Below are positions 1-7,716 of a stretch of DNA of 34,685 nt, piece by piece. The stretch is taken from positions 1 through 34,685 of the forward strand of contig CAKSPN010000002.1 of NCBI GenBank assembly GCA_934481375.1. Reading direction: 5' to 3'. How positions within the stretch are numbered: position 1 is the first letter of the stretch; each line of letters starts with the position of its first letter. This DNA comes from an uncultured Clostridia bacterium (GTDB lineage Bacteria; Bacillota; Clostridia; UBA1381). A model generated the notes under the pieces. The model had not been told where the DNA came from. It did not search any database and saw only the letters and a list, made by a program, of their open reading frames with translations. Made by a program: the position numbers and the translations under genes.

Positions 1-1025
1 TTCCAGTCATCATCAACCGTGTAATCCTTAACAAGCGGAATAAGCTGAGTCAAAACGTCCTTTATATCCCCCACAACGGGAATATAAGGCTGTATGTTCT
101 TGCCTATTTCGGCAGGGTCAATGTCTATATGCACAAGCTTGCTTCTTTTTTCAAAGCCTTTTATGTTGGAAACGCTTCTGTCACCGAGTCTTGTTCCCAT
201 TCCTATAACCAAATCGCTTTGGTTTAAAATGTTGTTTGCACGCTTTGCGCCGTGCGAACCTATCATTCCGCAGTAATTATCATCATTTGAAGGCATTGTT
301 CCTATACCCATCATTGTCGATACAACAGGTATATCGGTGTTTTTTACAAGCTCTCTGAGCTCCTCCGTTGCGTCCGAGATAACAACTCCGCCGCCCGAAA
401 GAATAACAGGCTTTTTAGCCTTTTTGATTGCTGCGGCAACCTTTTTAATCTGTGATTCGCTCGCTTTTCCCAATAATTTGTAGCCTCTGATATTAATCTC
501 GGGATCTTCGTCCGGATATTCGTGTTCCTGCTTTAAAAGATCCATCGGAAAATCAATAAGTACAGGGCCGGGTCGTCCGGTTGTTGCAATATGAAAAGCC
601 TCGTCAACAATGCGTCCTATGTCCTTGCCGTCCTTTACCAGATAGCTGTGCTTCACAAACGGAAGCGTTGCTCCCGTAATGTCTACCTCCTGGAATGCGT
701 CCCTGCCGATAAGCGGAGATGCAACCTGTCCCGTAAGAGCAATCATAGGAACGCTGTCCATATATGCGGTCGCAATTCCCGTAATAAGGTTTGTGGCTCC
801 GGGACCCGAGGTGGCGGTACATACGCCGGCTGTCTTGGTTACTCTCGCATATCCCGACGCCATATGTGCGGCGCCCTGCTCGTTTCGGGTAAGAATATGT
901 TTAATAGGTGAAAAAGACAGCCTGTCTATAATGGGACAGTTAGCGGCTCCGGGATACCCGAACACCACTTTTACGCCGTTCTTTTCAAGCATTTTTACAA
1001 CCATTTCAGCACCGGTCATTCTCAA
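1..1025 (-). CDS. ilvB: Acetolactate synthase large subunit, partial (C-terminus beyond window)
   Basis: Acetolactate synthase is a ThDP- and FAD-dependent enzyme that condenses two pyruvates, or pyruvate with 2-ketobutyrate, in branched-chain amino acid synthesis. The reverse-strand translation starts RMTGAEMVVKMLEKNGVKVV and shows the ThDP-domain signature FGYPGAA with the catalytic glutamate in RNEQGAAHMASGYAR. It continues through ATSGPGATNLITGIA and into the central domain (KPVILSGGGVVISD, then VHIDIDPAEIG). About 340 residues are visible of a family length near 550, so the C-terminal ThDP-binding domain is missing. I chose TTG at 1025 because GGAGG at 1033-1037 sits 7 nt from it; the in-frame ATG at 1019 is 13 nt away. 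A 2-ketobutyrate-producing ilvA lies nearby on the opposite strand. Catabolic acetolactate synthase (alsS) is less likely, but I cannot exclude it without the C-terminus. Confidence 0.93.
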   Translation of the reverse strand, partial: MRMTGAEMVVKMLEKNGVKVVFGYPGAANCPIIDRLSFSPIKHILTRNEQGAAHMASGYARVTKTAGVCTATSGPGATNLITGIATAYMDSVPMIALTGQVASPLIGRDAFQEVDITGATLPFVKHSYLVKDGKDIGRIVDEAFHIATTGRPGPVLIDFPMDLLKQEHEYPDEDPEINIRGYKLLGKASESQIKKVAAAIKKAKKPVILSGGGVVISDATEELRELVKNTDIPVVSTMMGIGTMPSNDDNYCGMIGSHGAKRANNILNQSDLVIGMGTRLGDRSVSNIKGFEKRSKLVHIDIDPAEIGKNIQPYIPVVGDIKDVLTQLIPLVKDYTVDDDW

Positions 1026-1047
1026 AAAAATTCCTCCCTTGTATAAT
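1019..1047 (+). promoter_or_regulatory. Candidate antisense promoter inside the ilvB leader
   Basis: TATAAT (1042-1047) on the plus strand has a moderate -35 match, TTCTCA (1019-1024), at 17 bp. A transcript from near 1053 would run about 100 nt to the plus-strand terminator at 1123-1150 and would be fully complementary to the ilvB leader. Only the boxes and the terminator are seen; transcription is inferred. Confidence 0.3.
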
Positions 1048-1160
1048 AGTTTTTGCGCAGGCGGTTTTGTGTACCGCACCGCTGACCATCTGTGATTTTT
1101 TAAGAGATGGCGCTGTTTTTTTATTCCGCTTCTGTGTGCGGAATTTTTTTATTTGGATAT
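1026..1160 (-). promoter_or_regulatory. Structured 5' leader of ilvB (three hairpins)
   Basis: Reading toward ilvB, the leader can fold three hairpins. The first is ATTCCGC/GCGGAAT (1123-1144), the second CCATCT/AGATGG (1086-1120), and the third GCGGT/ACCGC (1061-1077), just before the ribosome site. I see no T-box sequence, no leader peptide with a run of branched-chain codons and no riboswitch consensus that I recognise. Attenuation is possible, but a minus-strand terminator with a T-run is absent. On the plus strand the first hairpin is followed by seven T. Confidence 0.45.
1123..1150 (+). terminator. Rho-independent terminator, plus strand
   Basis: ATTCCGC (1123-1129), an 8-nt loop and GCGGAAT (1138-1144), followed by a T-run to 1150. 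No plus-strand coding gene precedes it, which suggests a short non-coding transcript or a barrier to antisense transcription. Confidence 0.5.
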
Positions 1161-1195
1161 AAGCCTATTTTATCAACATACCGCCGTATTGTCAA
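1160..1195 (-). promoter_or_regulatory. Sigma-A promoter of ilvB
   Basis: On the minus strand TTGACA (1190-1195) is followed after exactly 17 bp by TAAAAT (1167-1172). The predicted start near 1160 leaves an untranslated leader of about 135 nt before the TTG start of ilvB. The promoter lies downstream of the asparagine-synthetase-like gene, so ilvB can be transcribed on its own. Confidence 0.8.
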
Positions 1196-1274
1196 CCGTT
1201 TAATTTTAAGATTGTGGGAGTTGATTATTTATGGGTGCTTCTTTAAATGTTTTTTATATATTTTTTGTGCGGCG

Positions 1275-1305
1275 GCACGGATTTTTTTACAAATCCGTGC
1301 TTTTT
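1275..1305. terminator. Hairpin downstream of the asparagine-synthetase-like gene
   Basis: A perfect 10-bp stem, GCACGGATTT (1275-1284) with AAATCCGTGC (1291-1300), and a 6-nt loop. The T-run (1301-1305) is on the plus-strand side. For the minus-strand gene that ends at 1304 the hairpin lies just past the stop codon but lacks a good T-tail, so it may act as an mRNA 3' end rather than a strong terminator. Confidence 0.45.
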
Positions 1306-2269
1306 ACACAATTCTTGCTCCGTACAAAAGGTTATTTATTCTTATGATAAACTCCGCCGCTGCAGATGAAAAATCCTCCGAACGGATATATCCGTAAAGC
1401 TTATCCTCGTCGCACAGCGCCGTTACGGGGGCGGCGCCGTCCCTTACCGCACGCATAAGCCCGTGCTTTAACATATCCTTATAGTCGCCGTTCTCAAATC
1501 GGCACGGCGAGGTGAAAATATCCGTTATACGTGCGTTTCGGCGGCGCATAAAATCGATATAATCCGTCTCCGTTGCGGTATCGTCCGATATGAGCGTATC
1601 GCTGACCGATTGCTTTAAAAGCGCCTTGAAAACGGGAAACGCCTTTTTGGCGGTTTCCGTATCGGTTTCGGGCGTTTCGGCATACTGCTTAACCGCCGCC
1701 CCGCGCCGTGTTACTATCATATAATGCTCCGACGGCAGACAGTACACGTCTTTAAGCACACCGCAGTCACAGCCGTGGACAAATATCCGCCGCAGTCCGT
1801 CCGCATCTGCCGTCAGGGGCTTTTTTGCCATTTCAAACAACAGCCTCTCATCGGACGAAAACAACATACGCTCTCCGTCACGCATATACGTAAGCTCCTC
1901 TCCCCTGCAGCACAGAAATACACGCTGACGCATACAGTCGCAGATTGCAAAAACAAAGTTTCCCCTGAGGCGTTTTGCGCACTCCTCGCCGTAGTGTATG
2001 TAGGTGTAAAGCACCGTTTCCGCCTCGGAGTCGGTTATGAGCGAGTATCCGCACGCTTTAAGCTTTTCCGCCTCCTCCGCTCTGCCGCAAAGCGTTCCGC
2101 TGTACGCTATGGAAAAATCATATCCCTCTACGGTACGATGCACCGGCTTTTCGCCGCCGCACAGCTGGATAAACAGCGAATGCTCGCCGATATGCCTGTT
2201 TCCGCTTATCGTTTCGCCGCCGCTTATTGTGTTTTTGGTAAAATCTATAAATCCGCATATCCCGTGCAT
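1304..2269 (-). CDS. Degenerate asparagine-synthetase (AsnB)-like protein lacking the ATP-binding core
   Basis: This 321-residue protein follows the AsnB glutaminase domain over residues 1-190: it starts MHGICGFIDF, then has the counterparts of the YNGEL, SDTE and ELPPGHY regions. The catalytic Cys2 of the usual MCGI start is His here. The oxyanion-loop YNGEL reads YSGTL, and the SHRGPDD region is not recognisable. After LLKQSVSDTLISDD, where AsnB enters its SGG-DSS ATP-pyrophosphatase loop, about 200 residues are missing. The sequence then rejoins AsnB-like C-terminal text (PVTALCDEDKLYGYI, FIIRINNLLY). A normal AsnB is 500-620 residues. Start: ATG at 2269 preceded by AGGAGGGGG; the upstream in-frame extension has no ribosome site. 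Glutamine-dependent asparagine synthesis is very unlikely. It may be a regulator, a relic still expressed, or a protein with a new role. Confidence 0.7.
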   Translation of the reverse strand: MHGICGFIDFTKNTISGGETISGNRHIGEHSLFIQLCGGEKPVHRTVEGYDFSIAYSGTLCGRAEEAEKLKACGYSLITDSEAETVLYTYIHYGEECAKRLRGNFVFAICDCMRQRVFLCCRGEELTYMRDGERMLFSSDERLLFEMAKKPLTADADGLRRIFVHGCDCGVLKDVYCLPSEHYMIVTRRGAAVKQYAETPETDTETAKKAFPVFKALLKQSVSDTLISDDTATETDYIDFMRRRNARITDIFTSPCRFENGDYKDMLKHGLMRAVRDGAAPVTALCDEDKLYGYIRSEDFSSAAAEFIIRINNLLYGARIV

Positions 2270-2327
2270 AATATCCCCCTCCTTATGCTTTATAATATGA
2301 AAAACTTGAAAAAAAGGTGAATAGCTC

Positions 2328-2356
2328 TTGAAAACGCATACAGAATAATGTATAAT
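2328..2356 (+). promoter_or_regulatory. Sigma-A promoter of the ilvA operon
   Basis: TTGAAA (2328-2333), 17 bp, TATAAT (2351-2356). The predicted start near 2363 gives a leader of about 34 nt before the ilvA ATG at 2397, with GAAAGGA as ribosome site. Confidence 0.8.
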
Positions 2357-2396
2357 AAGCATAGTATATTTTAAAACGGTGAAAGGAATGGTTTAA

Positions 2397-3605
2397 ATGG
2401 ATCTGCCATTAAAGGAAATAGAGCTTGCAGCTAAAAGACTGGAAAACACTATTCACAGAACAAAAATAGAAAGGTCGAAAACGTTTTCGGATATGTCGGG
2501 AGCGGAGGTTTACCTCAAGTACGAAAATCAGCAGAAAACGGGTTCGTTCAAGATAAGAGGAGCGTCAAACAAGATAGCGGCGCTTGTTGAGAGAGGCGAG
2601 CTTAAGGCGGCTGTTGCGTCATCTGCCGGAAACCATGCACAGGGTACGGCGTATGCTTCGCACATACACGGCATACCGGCAACTATCGTTATGCCCAAAT
2701 CCACGCCTATCGCAAAGGCGGCGGCAACAGAGGGCTACGGCGCAAAGGTTCTCCTTTACGGAGAGTGCTATGACGACGCCTACAACAAAGCAATCGAAAT
2801 AGTGGAAAAAGAGGGCGCAACCTTTATTCACCCTTATGATGACCTTGAAGTAATGGCAGGTCAGGGAACTATCGGCGTTGAAATACTGGAGGACCTCCCG
2901 ACGGTCGATATGGTGCTTGTACCGGCAGGCGGCGGCGGACTTCTCGCCGGCGTTGCGGCTTGCATTAAGCAGATAAACCCGCGTGTAAAGATAATCGGCG
3001 TGCAGTCCGAGGGCGCACCGGCGATAAATCTTACATTTAAAAATAAAAAGTACACATCAACCGACACCGTAAGCACCATTGCGGACGGTATCGCCGTTAA
3101 AATGCCCGGCAAAAAGACAACCGAGCTTATAAACAAATACGCCGACGATGTTGTAACCGTTTCGGACGCAGAGATTTCGTCTGCAATACTTTTGCTTTTG
3201 GAGCGCACAAAGCAGGTTGTTGAGCCTGCCGGCGCAACAACTCTTGCGGCGGTATTGAACAACAAGGTTGACGCAAAGGGCAAGAAAGTTGTCTGCGTGC
3301 TTTCGGGCGGTAACATAGACGTATCGTTCATACAGCGTATTATCGAGCTTGGTCTTGTATCACGTGAGCGAAAGCTTAAATTCAAGACAACCCTCCTTGA
3401 CCTCCCCGGAAGTCTGGAGCATCTTTCGAGCGTGCTTTCGTCGGTAAACGCAAACATAGTAATGGTTCAGCACGACAGAATGAGCGCCGAGCTTGACCCG
3501 AACGAGGCTATTATACATATAGCGTGCGAGGTAAGCGGCAGAGAACACGGCGACAAGGTCGTAAAAACGCTTGAAAAGAACGGCTATAAAGTAGTAAAAG
3601 AATAA
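2397..3605 (+). CDS. ilvA: Threonine ammonia-lyase (threonine deaminase) with C-terminal ACT domain
   Basis: A PLP-dependent enzyme that converts threonine to 2-ketobutyrate and ammonia, the first step of isoleucine synthesis. The 402 residues show the PLP-lysine motif TGSFKIRGA (K52), SSAGNHAQG (75-83), the glycine loop PAGGGGLLAG (around 177-185) and SGGN near 303. The last 75 residues form an ACT domain (TTLLDLPGSLEHLSSVLSS and following), a site that binds amino acids for feedback control. The length matches the medium form with one ACT domain, found in both IlvA and TdcB-type enzymes. The neighbouring ilvB on the other strand supports the biosynthetic role. It opens a plus-strand run with an HD protein (15 nt gap), recX and rimO. 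Confidence 0.95.
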   Translation: MDLPLKEIELAAKRLENTIHRTKIERSKTFSDMSGAEVYLKYENQQKTGSFKIRGASNKIAALVERGELKAAVASSAGNHAQGTAYASHIHGIPATIVMPKSTPIAKAAATEGYGAKVLLYGECYDDAYNKAIEIVEKEGATFIHPYDDLEVMAGQGTIGVEILEDLPTVDMVLVPAGGGGLLAGVAACIKQINPRVKIIGVQSEGAPAINLTFKNKKYTSTDTVSTIADGIAVKMPGKKTTELINKYADDVVTVSDAEISSAILLLLERTKQVVEPAGATTLAAVLNNKVDAKGKKVVCVLSGGNIDVSFIQRIIELGLVSRERKLKFKTTLLDLPGSLEHLSSVLSSVNANIVMVQHDRMSAELDPNEAIIHIACEVSGREHGDKVVKTLEKNGYKVVKE

Positions 3606-3620
3606 TCCGGAGGAAGCGGA

Positions 3621-4814
3621 ATGATCAAAAAAGAACTGATTTCCCTGATATACGAATCTGCGTCAATACAGCGGTGGAATGACCATATCCGTCCGTGGAC
3701 GGGCTTTACCGAGATAGACAAGCAGGCGCACAAAATGTTTTACGCATACGTTCTCGCAAAATGCGAGGGTGATGGCGTTGATATGCTTAAGCTTATCGAG
3801 GGCGGAATATTTGAGTTTTTCCACAGGAGCGTTCTGACGGACATAAAACCGCCGATATACCACAAGCTTGTAAAGGAAAAGGGCAGTCAGATAGACAATT
3901 GGGTGCTGTCGCAGCTGCGTGACATTGCGGACGGCGTCGGCGGCGGATTTTTTGAGCGTATGGAGCGGTATTATGCCGACAAGGAGTACAGCGCGCTCGA
4001 AAAGCAGATTTTGAAGGCGGCGCACTACCATGCGACCAACTGGGAATTTCAGATAATCTATCCGCTTAACAAGGAAACTTTCGGCATAGAACAGGTTAAA
4101 ACGGAAATGGCGCAGGGTCTTGCGGCGTGCGACACTTTCAGCGGTTTTCGGTATTTTGCCGGCAGCGAGTATTTGAAGCAGTTTACCTCGCTTTTGGGAA
4201 AACTGCGGTATCAGCAGCGCTGGGCAAAAGCCGTGAGAATGCCGGCAACCTTCGTAATGGGGCATATGCTCGTTGTTGCGATAATGTCGTATTTTATGAC
4301 GCTTGAGCTGGAAAATCCGTGCGAAAAACGGCTTGTGAACAACTTTTTTGCGGGACTGTTCCACGATATTCCCGAAGCGCTCACACGTGACATCGTATCG
4401 CCGATAAAGAAATCCGTCGAGGGACTCGACAGCATCATAAACGAAATAGAGGACGAGCAAATGTCGCAGATAATATATCCTCTGCTGCCGGAGTCGTGGC
4501 ATGAGGAAATCCGCTATTTCACGAAAAACGAATTTGCTTCAAAGATAAAGGAAAACGGCGAGGTAAAACAGGTTACCTCCGATTTGATAAACGAGAAATA
4601 CAACAGCAACGAGTTTTCGCCGATTGACGGCGAAATTATCCGTGGCTGTGACCATTTATCGGCATACATCGAGGCGTATTTGTCGCTTTCGTACGGCATA
4701 CGCTCCGAGCAGATACAGAGCGGATACGAACATCTTACGGGCAAGTATGACAACAGACCCATAGGCGGAATAGATTTCGGTATTCCGTTCGGGTATTTTA
4801 ATCTGGACAAATGA
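3621..4814 (+). CDS. HD-domain phosphohydrolase, YfbR-like
   Basis: A 397-residue soluble protein. The C-terminal half has the metal-binding pattern of HD hydrolases: H215 (MGHMLVV), H248-D249 with E252 (GLFHDIPEALTRD) and D344 (RGCDHLSAYIEA). This spacing fits the YfbR/HD_3 group, which removes phosphate from deoxynucleoside monophosphates. The N-terminal half is also helical and His-rich (WNDHIRP, DKQAHKMFYAYVLA) and may be a second, diverged HD unit, because the protein is about twice the length of YfbR (199 residues). Ribosome site CGGAGGAAG precedes ATG. The stop overlaps the recX start (ATGA), so the two are translationally coupled. Substrate unknown. Confidence 0.75.
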   Translation: MIKKELISLIYESASIQRWNDHIRPWTGFTEIDKQAHKMFYAYVLAKCEGDGVDMLKLIEGGIFEFFHRSVLTDIKPPIYHKLVKEKGSQIDNWVLSQLRDIADGVGGGFFERMERYYADKEYSALEKQILKAAHYHATNWEFQIIYPLNKETFGIEQVKTEMAQGLAACDTFSGFRYFAGSEYLKQFTSLLGKLRYQQRWAKAVRMPATFVMGHMLVVAIMSYFMTLELENPCEKRLVNNFFAGLFHDIPEALTRDIVSPIKKSVEGLDSIINEIEDEQMSQIIYPLLPESWHEEIRYFTKNEFASKIKENGEVKQVTSDLINEKYNSNEFSPIDGEIIRGCDHLSAYIEAYLSLSYGIRSEQIQSGYEHLTGKYDNRPIGGIDFGIPFGYFNLDK

Positions 4815-5284
4815 AAAAATTAGAAAATTACGAACAGGTAAAGGACAAGGCTCTGCGCCTTTTGACTTTTCGTGCGCACTCCGAAAAGGAGCTTTGCGGC
4901 AAGCTGCGCACGGCAGGGGCAGAGAGCGGAGATATAGAAAAAGTGCTTGATTTCTGCCGAAGATACAACTTTGTGAACGATTTGCAATTTGCAAAGGGCA
5001 AAGCAAGGGATTTGAAAAATCTGAAAAAGTACGGCAGGCGCAGAATAGAAGCAGAATTGTACTCAAAGGGGATTTCGGCGGAGTATGTCGCCGAGGCGCT
5101 GTCGGAGCTTGATTTTGACGATGCGGAGGAAAATCTTCTTCCGCTTGTGCGAAAAAAACTCGGCGGTGATTTTGAGAAAAAGAGCGTCGACAGATGCATA
5201 CGGTATTTTTTGTACCGCGGTTATGAATTGAGAGAAGTTAAAGAATGTATAAATACATTGCAAGGAGAGGCTGATGAATTGTAA
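4811..5284 (+). CDS. recX: Regulatory protein RecX
   Basis: RecX binds RecA filaments and modulates recombination and SOS activity. The 157-residue protein has the family's three-helix repeats, with RAHSEKELCGKL at the start and YNFVNDLQFAKGKARDL, then KYGRRRIEAELYSKGI in the middle. The length is typical. The start codon overlaps the stop of the upstream HD gene (ATGA), and its own end overlaps the rimO start by 11 nt, so the three are probably one operon. The gene is not beside recA here, which is common in Clostridia. Confidence 0.88.
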   Translation: MKKLENYEQVKDKALRLLTFRAHSEKELCGKLRTAGAESGDIEKVLDFCRRYNFVNDLQFAKGKARDLKNLKKYGRRRIEAELYSKGISAEYVAEALSELDFDDAEENLLPLVRKKLGGDFEKKSVDRCIRYFLYRGYELREVKECINTLQGEADEL

Positions 5285-6611
5285 AATAGGAATGGTTTCG
5301 CTCGGCTGTGCGAAGAATCAGACAGACGCCGAAACAATGCTCGGTATTCTGCTCGGCGGCGGTGCGCAGATTGCGGAGGATCCCGCCGATGCGGACGTTA
5401 TTATCGTAAACACGTGCGGATTTATCGAATCGGCAAAGCGTGAATCGATTGACGCACTGCTCGAAATGGCGCAATACAAAGACGGTAAATGCAGACTGCT
5501 TATTGCAACGGGCTGTCTTGCGGAGCGATACAGCGACGATATTGCAAAGGAAATTCCCGAGGTTGACGCCATAGTCGGAACGGGCGATTACGACCGTATC
5601 GCCGAGGCGATACGCCGTGCGTTTGACGGCGAAAAGCCGGTTATATGCGGACATCGTGACAGAACGCCCGAGGAGCGTCTGCCGAGAATTTTAAGCACGC
5701 CGTCATATACGGCGTATCTTAAAATTGCGGACGGCTGTAACAACAACTGCACCTACTGCGCAATACCTAAAATACGCGGACATTTCAGGAGCAGAAAAAT
5801 AGAGGATATTGTATCGGAGGCGGAGGAACTTGCGGAAAACGGCGTAAAGGAGCTTATTCTTATAGCGCAGGACACCACCCGTTACGGAATGGATTTATAC
5901 GGCGAATATTCGCTCGACAAGCTTCTTCGTGAGCTTGTGAAGATAGAGAAAATATCGTGGATTCGTGTGCATTATTTTTACACGGAGGCAGTCACGGAGT
6001 CGCTGATAGATGTAATGGCGGAAAACGAGAAAATCTGCAATTACATAGATATGCCCATTCAGCACATAAACAACGACATACTGCGCCGAATGGCGCGCAG
6101 AACGAGCCGTGAGGAAACGATTGCAAAGATAGCAAAAATACGTGAAAAAATGCCCGATTGTGTTATAAGAACGTCGATTATAGTGGGTTTCCCGGGCGAA
6201 ACGGACGAGCAGTTTGAGGAACTTTACGATTTTGTAAAGGAAACACGCTTTGACAGAATGGGCGTTTTTGCATATTCGCAGGAGGAGGGAACTCCTGCGG
6301 CGGAGTTTAAGGATCAGATTGATGATTCGGTAAAGCAAAAGCGGCTCGACTCGCTTATGACGCTCCAGCAGGGGATTTCGCTTGAGCTTAACAAAGCAAA
6401 GGTCGGAAAAGTGCTTGAGGTTATTGTCGAGGGTTATGACGAGGAGAATTTCCTTTTCTACGGTAGAAGCCGCGGCGACAGCATAGATGTTGACGGTACG
6501 GTTTATTTCGGCACCGAGGACGAAGTTGAATGCGGTGACATTGTAAAGGTGAAAATCCTTGAGGGTGAGGAATATGATCTGTACGGTCAGGCTGTTTCAT
6601 ACGAAAAATAA
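5274..6611 (+). CDS. rimO: Ribosomal protein S12 methylthiotransferase RimO
   Basis: A radical-SAM methylthiotransferase that adds a methylthio group to an aspartate of ribosomal protein S12. Domains in order over 445 residues: UPF0004 domain with cluster ligands C12, C48 and C81 (SLGCAKNQ, NTCGF, TGCLAER); radical-SAM core with CNNNCTYC (C155, C159, C162); and a C-terminal TRAM RNA-binding domain (about 375-440). The start SLGCAKNQTDAE and the IPKIRGHFRSR text favour RimO over MiaB. Ribosome site AAGGAG lies inside the end of recX. The gene is followed by a repeat cluster rather than a clear terminator. Confidence 0.95.
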   Translation: MNCKIGMVSLGCAKNQTDAETMLGILLGGGAQIAEDPADADVIIVNTCGFIESAKRESIDALLEMAQYKDGKCRLLIATGCLAERYSDDIAKEIPEVDAIVGTGDYDRIAEAIRRAFDGEKPVICGHRDRTPEERLPRILSTPSYTAYLKIADGCNNNCTYCAIPKIRGHFRSRKIEDIVSEAEELAENGVKELILIAQDTTRYGMDLYGEYSLDKLLRELVKIEKISWIRVHYFYTEAVTESLIDVMAENEKICNYIDMPIQHINNDILRRMARRTSREETIAKIAKIREKMPDCVIRTSIIVGFPGETDEQFEELYDFVKETRFDRMGVFAYSQEEGTPAAEFKDQIDDSVKQKRLDSLMTLQQGISLELNKAKVGKVLEVIVEGYDEENFLFYGRSRGDSIDVDGTVYFGTEDEVECGDIVKVKILEGEEYDLYGQAVSYEK

Positions 6612-6619
6612 ACGGTGCT

Positions 6620-6828
6620 GCGGGTCGATGAGGGCATCAACCCCTACAGGCGCAGCTGCAACAATTGCAAACCACTGTAGGGCAGGGGCTTGCTCCTGCC
6701 GAAAACGGAAATAATGCCCGCAACTTGCTTTGTATGCACGCATTTTCCGTAGGGGGCGATGCCCTCATCGCACCGAGTGCGAAAACAATTGCAAATCACC
6801 GTAGGGCAGGGGCTTGCTCCTGCCGAAA
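6620..6828. repeat. Cluster of short palindromic intergenic repeats
   Basis: Two direct copies of a unit of about 45 bp lie at 6660-6704 and 6784-6828 with two visible mismatches. Each contains a GC-rich palindrome built on GGCAGG...CCTGCC. Between and before them are two inverted copies of a second unit at about 6627-6648 and 6748-6771, sharing the core GATGAGGGCATC. The first unit recurs at 13417-13444 and the second at about 9385-9413. The layout resembles REP/BIME-type or MITE-type dispersed repeats of bacterial intergenic regions. They carry no coding signal. Confidence 0.8.
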
Positions 6829-6857
6829 CAATAAATTTATTTGACGGAGGTTTTTTT

Positions 6858-7403
6858 ATGAATACCGCAAACAAACTTACATTATTACGTGTCGTACTTG
6901 TGCCCGTGTTTATGGCGTTTCTTTTAACGGACGGTACTGCATGGCAATTTGCGGCGCTTGCCGTGTTTATCATAGCGTCGCTTACCGATATGCTTGACGG
7001 GCAGATAGCGAGAAAATGCAATCAGATAACCACTTTCGGCAAATTCGCCGACCCGTTGGCGGACAAAATGCTCACAACGGCGGCATTTTTGGTATTTCTG
7101 CAAAGAGGATACATAAATTCATGGGCGGTTATGATTGTTCTGGCACGTGAATTTATGGTTGCCGGCGTGCGGCTCGAGGCCGTTGCGCAAGGTAAGGTCA
7201 TAGCGGCGTCATTCTGGGGAAAGCTTAAAACCGTTTCGCAGATGGCGGCAATCATAATCGCAATTTTGGTTCTTAATATCCCGCTTTTCGGTGCAAGCGC
7301 TTTAATTATAACAAATGTATGCGTATGGATTTCGGTTGCGCTCACCGTTATATCGGGAGCGGATTACCTCATAAAAAACTGGGGTATGATGAAACTGAAA
7401 TAG
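6858..7403 (+). CDS. pgsA: CDP-diacylglycerol--glycerol-3-phosphate 3-phosphatidyltransferase
   Basis: A membrane enzyme that makes phosphatidylglycerol phosphate, the committed step to acidic phospholipids. The 181-residue protein has the complete CDP-alcohol phosphotransferase motif between residues 44 and 69: D44 and D47-G48, then A51-R52, G61, D65 and D69 (DMLDGQIARK, then FGKFADPLAD). Several hydrophobic helices follow. Start: ATG at 6858 after GACGGAGG; the longer upstream frame reads through the repeat cluster and is not real. In many Firmicutes pgsA follows rimO, and this order is kept here. Confidence 0.93.
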   Translation: MNTANKLTLLRVVLVPVFMAFLLTDGTAWQFAALAVFIIASLTDMLDGQIARKCNQITTFGKFADPLADKMLTTAAFLVFLQRGYINSWAVMIVLAREFMVAGVRLEAVAQGKVIAASFWGKLKTVSQMAAIIIAILVLNIPLFGASALIITNVCVWISVALTVISGADYLIKNWGMMKLK

Positions 7404-7416
7404 TGTCTGTTCCGAT

Positions 7417-7713
7417 ATGAAAAGGAAAGCAAATTTTGTATTTATTCACAGCATTATCAATGTGATACTGCCTGTACTTATAGTTTTAATGCATAACGGC
7501 TTTTTTGGCACTGTGCCGATTGAAAATGCGTGGAAATACGTTTGGATTGCCGTTGCTTTGGTGTTTGCACCGCTTGCGTCCTCTCTGATTGGAATTGTTA
7601 CGGCTGTCTTTTGGCTTAGAAAATATTCTGAAAAGAGAATTGCAGCAGGCTTAATTTTATCGGTATCAGGATTATTATTGCATATGATTTTTCGGTTTAT
7701 ATTAAAATGGTAA
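7417..7713 (+). CDS. Small hydrophobic membrane protein of unknown function
   Basis: A 98-residue protein with three likely membrane segments (about 10-30, 40-65 and 75-95) and a Lys/Arg-rich loop (RKYSEKR), ending FILKW. I do not recognise the family. It starts 13 nt after pgsA with no good Shine-Dalgarno sequence, so it may depend on translation from pgsA. A strong terminator follows directly. Confidence 0.55.
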   Translation: MKRKANFVFIHSIINVILPVLIVLMHNGFFGTVPIENAWKYVWIAVALVFAPLASSLIGIVTAVFWLRKYSEKRIAAGLILSVSGLLLHMIFRFILKW

Positions 7714-7716
7714 TAA

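Noticed and set aside
1026..1303. T-box or amino-acid riboswitch upstream of ilvB
   Set aside because: No T-box sequence or specifier stem, and no minus-strand terminator with a T-run was found; only simple hairpins are present.
1724..2320. 198-codon plus-strand frame antisense to the asparagine-synthetase-like gene
   Set aside because: No ribosome site, Cys/His-rich improbable composition, and it is a frame shadow of a gene with clear AsnB similarity.
2861..3457. 198-codon minus-strand frame opposite ilvA
   Set aside because: Opposite a highly conserved enzyme gene, Ser/Thr/Pro-rich shadow text with no ribosome site.
3663..4502. 279-codon minus-strand frame opposite the HD-domain gene
   Set aside because: It is a shadow of the GC-rich codon pattern of the HD gene; no start signals and Arg/Leu/His-rich composition.
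6620..6828. CRISPR array between rimO and pgsA
   Set aside because: Only two direct copies, flanked by inverted units of another family, with no regular spacers and no cas genes nearby.
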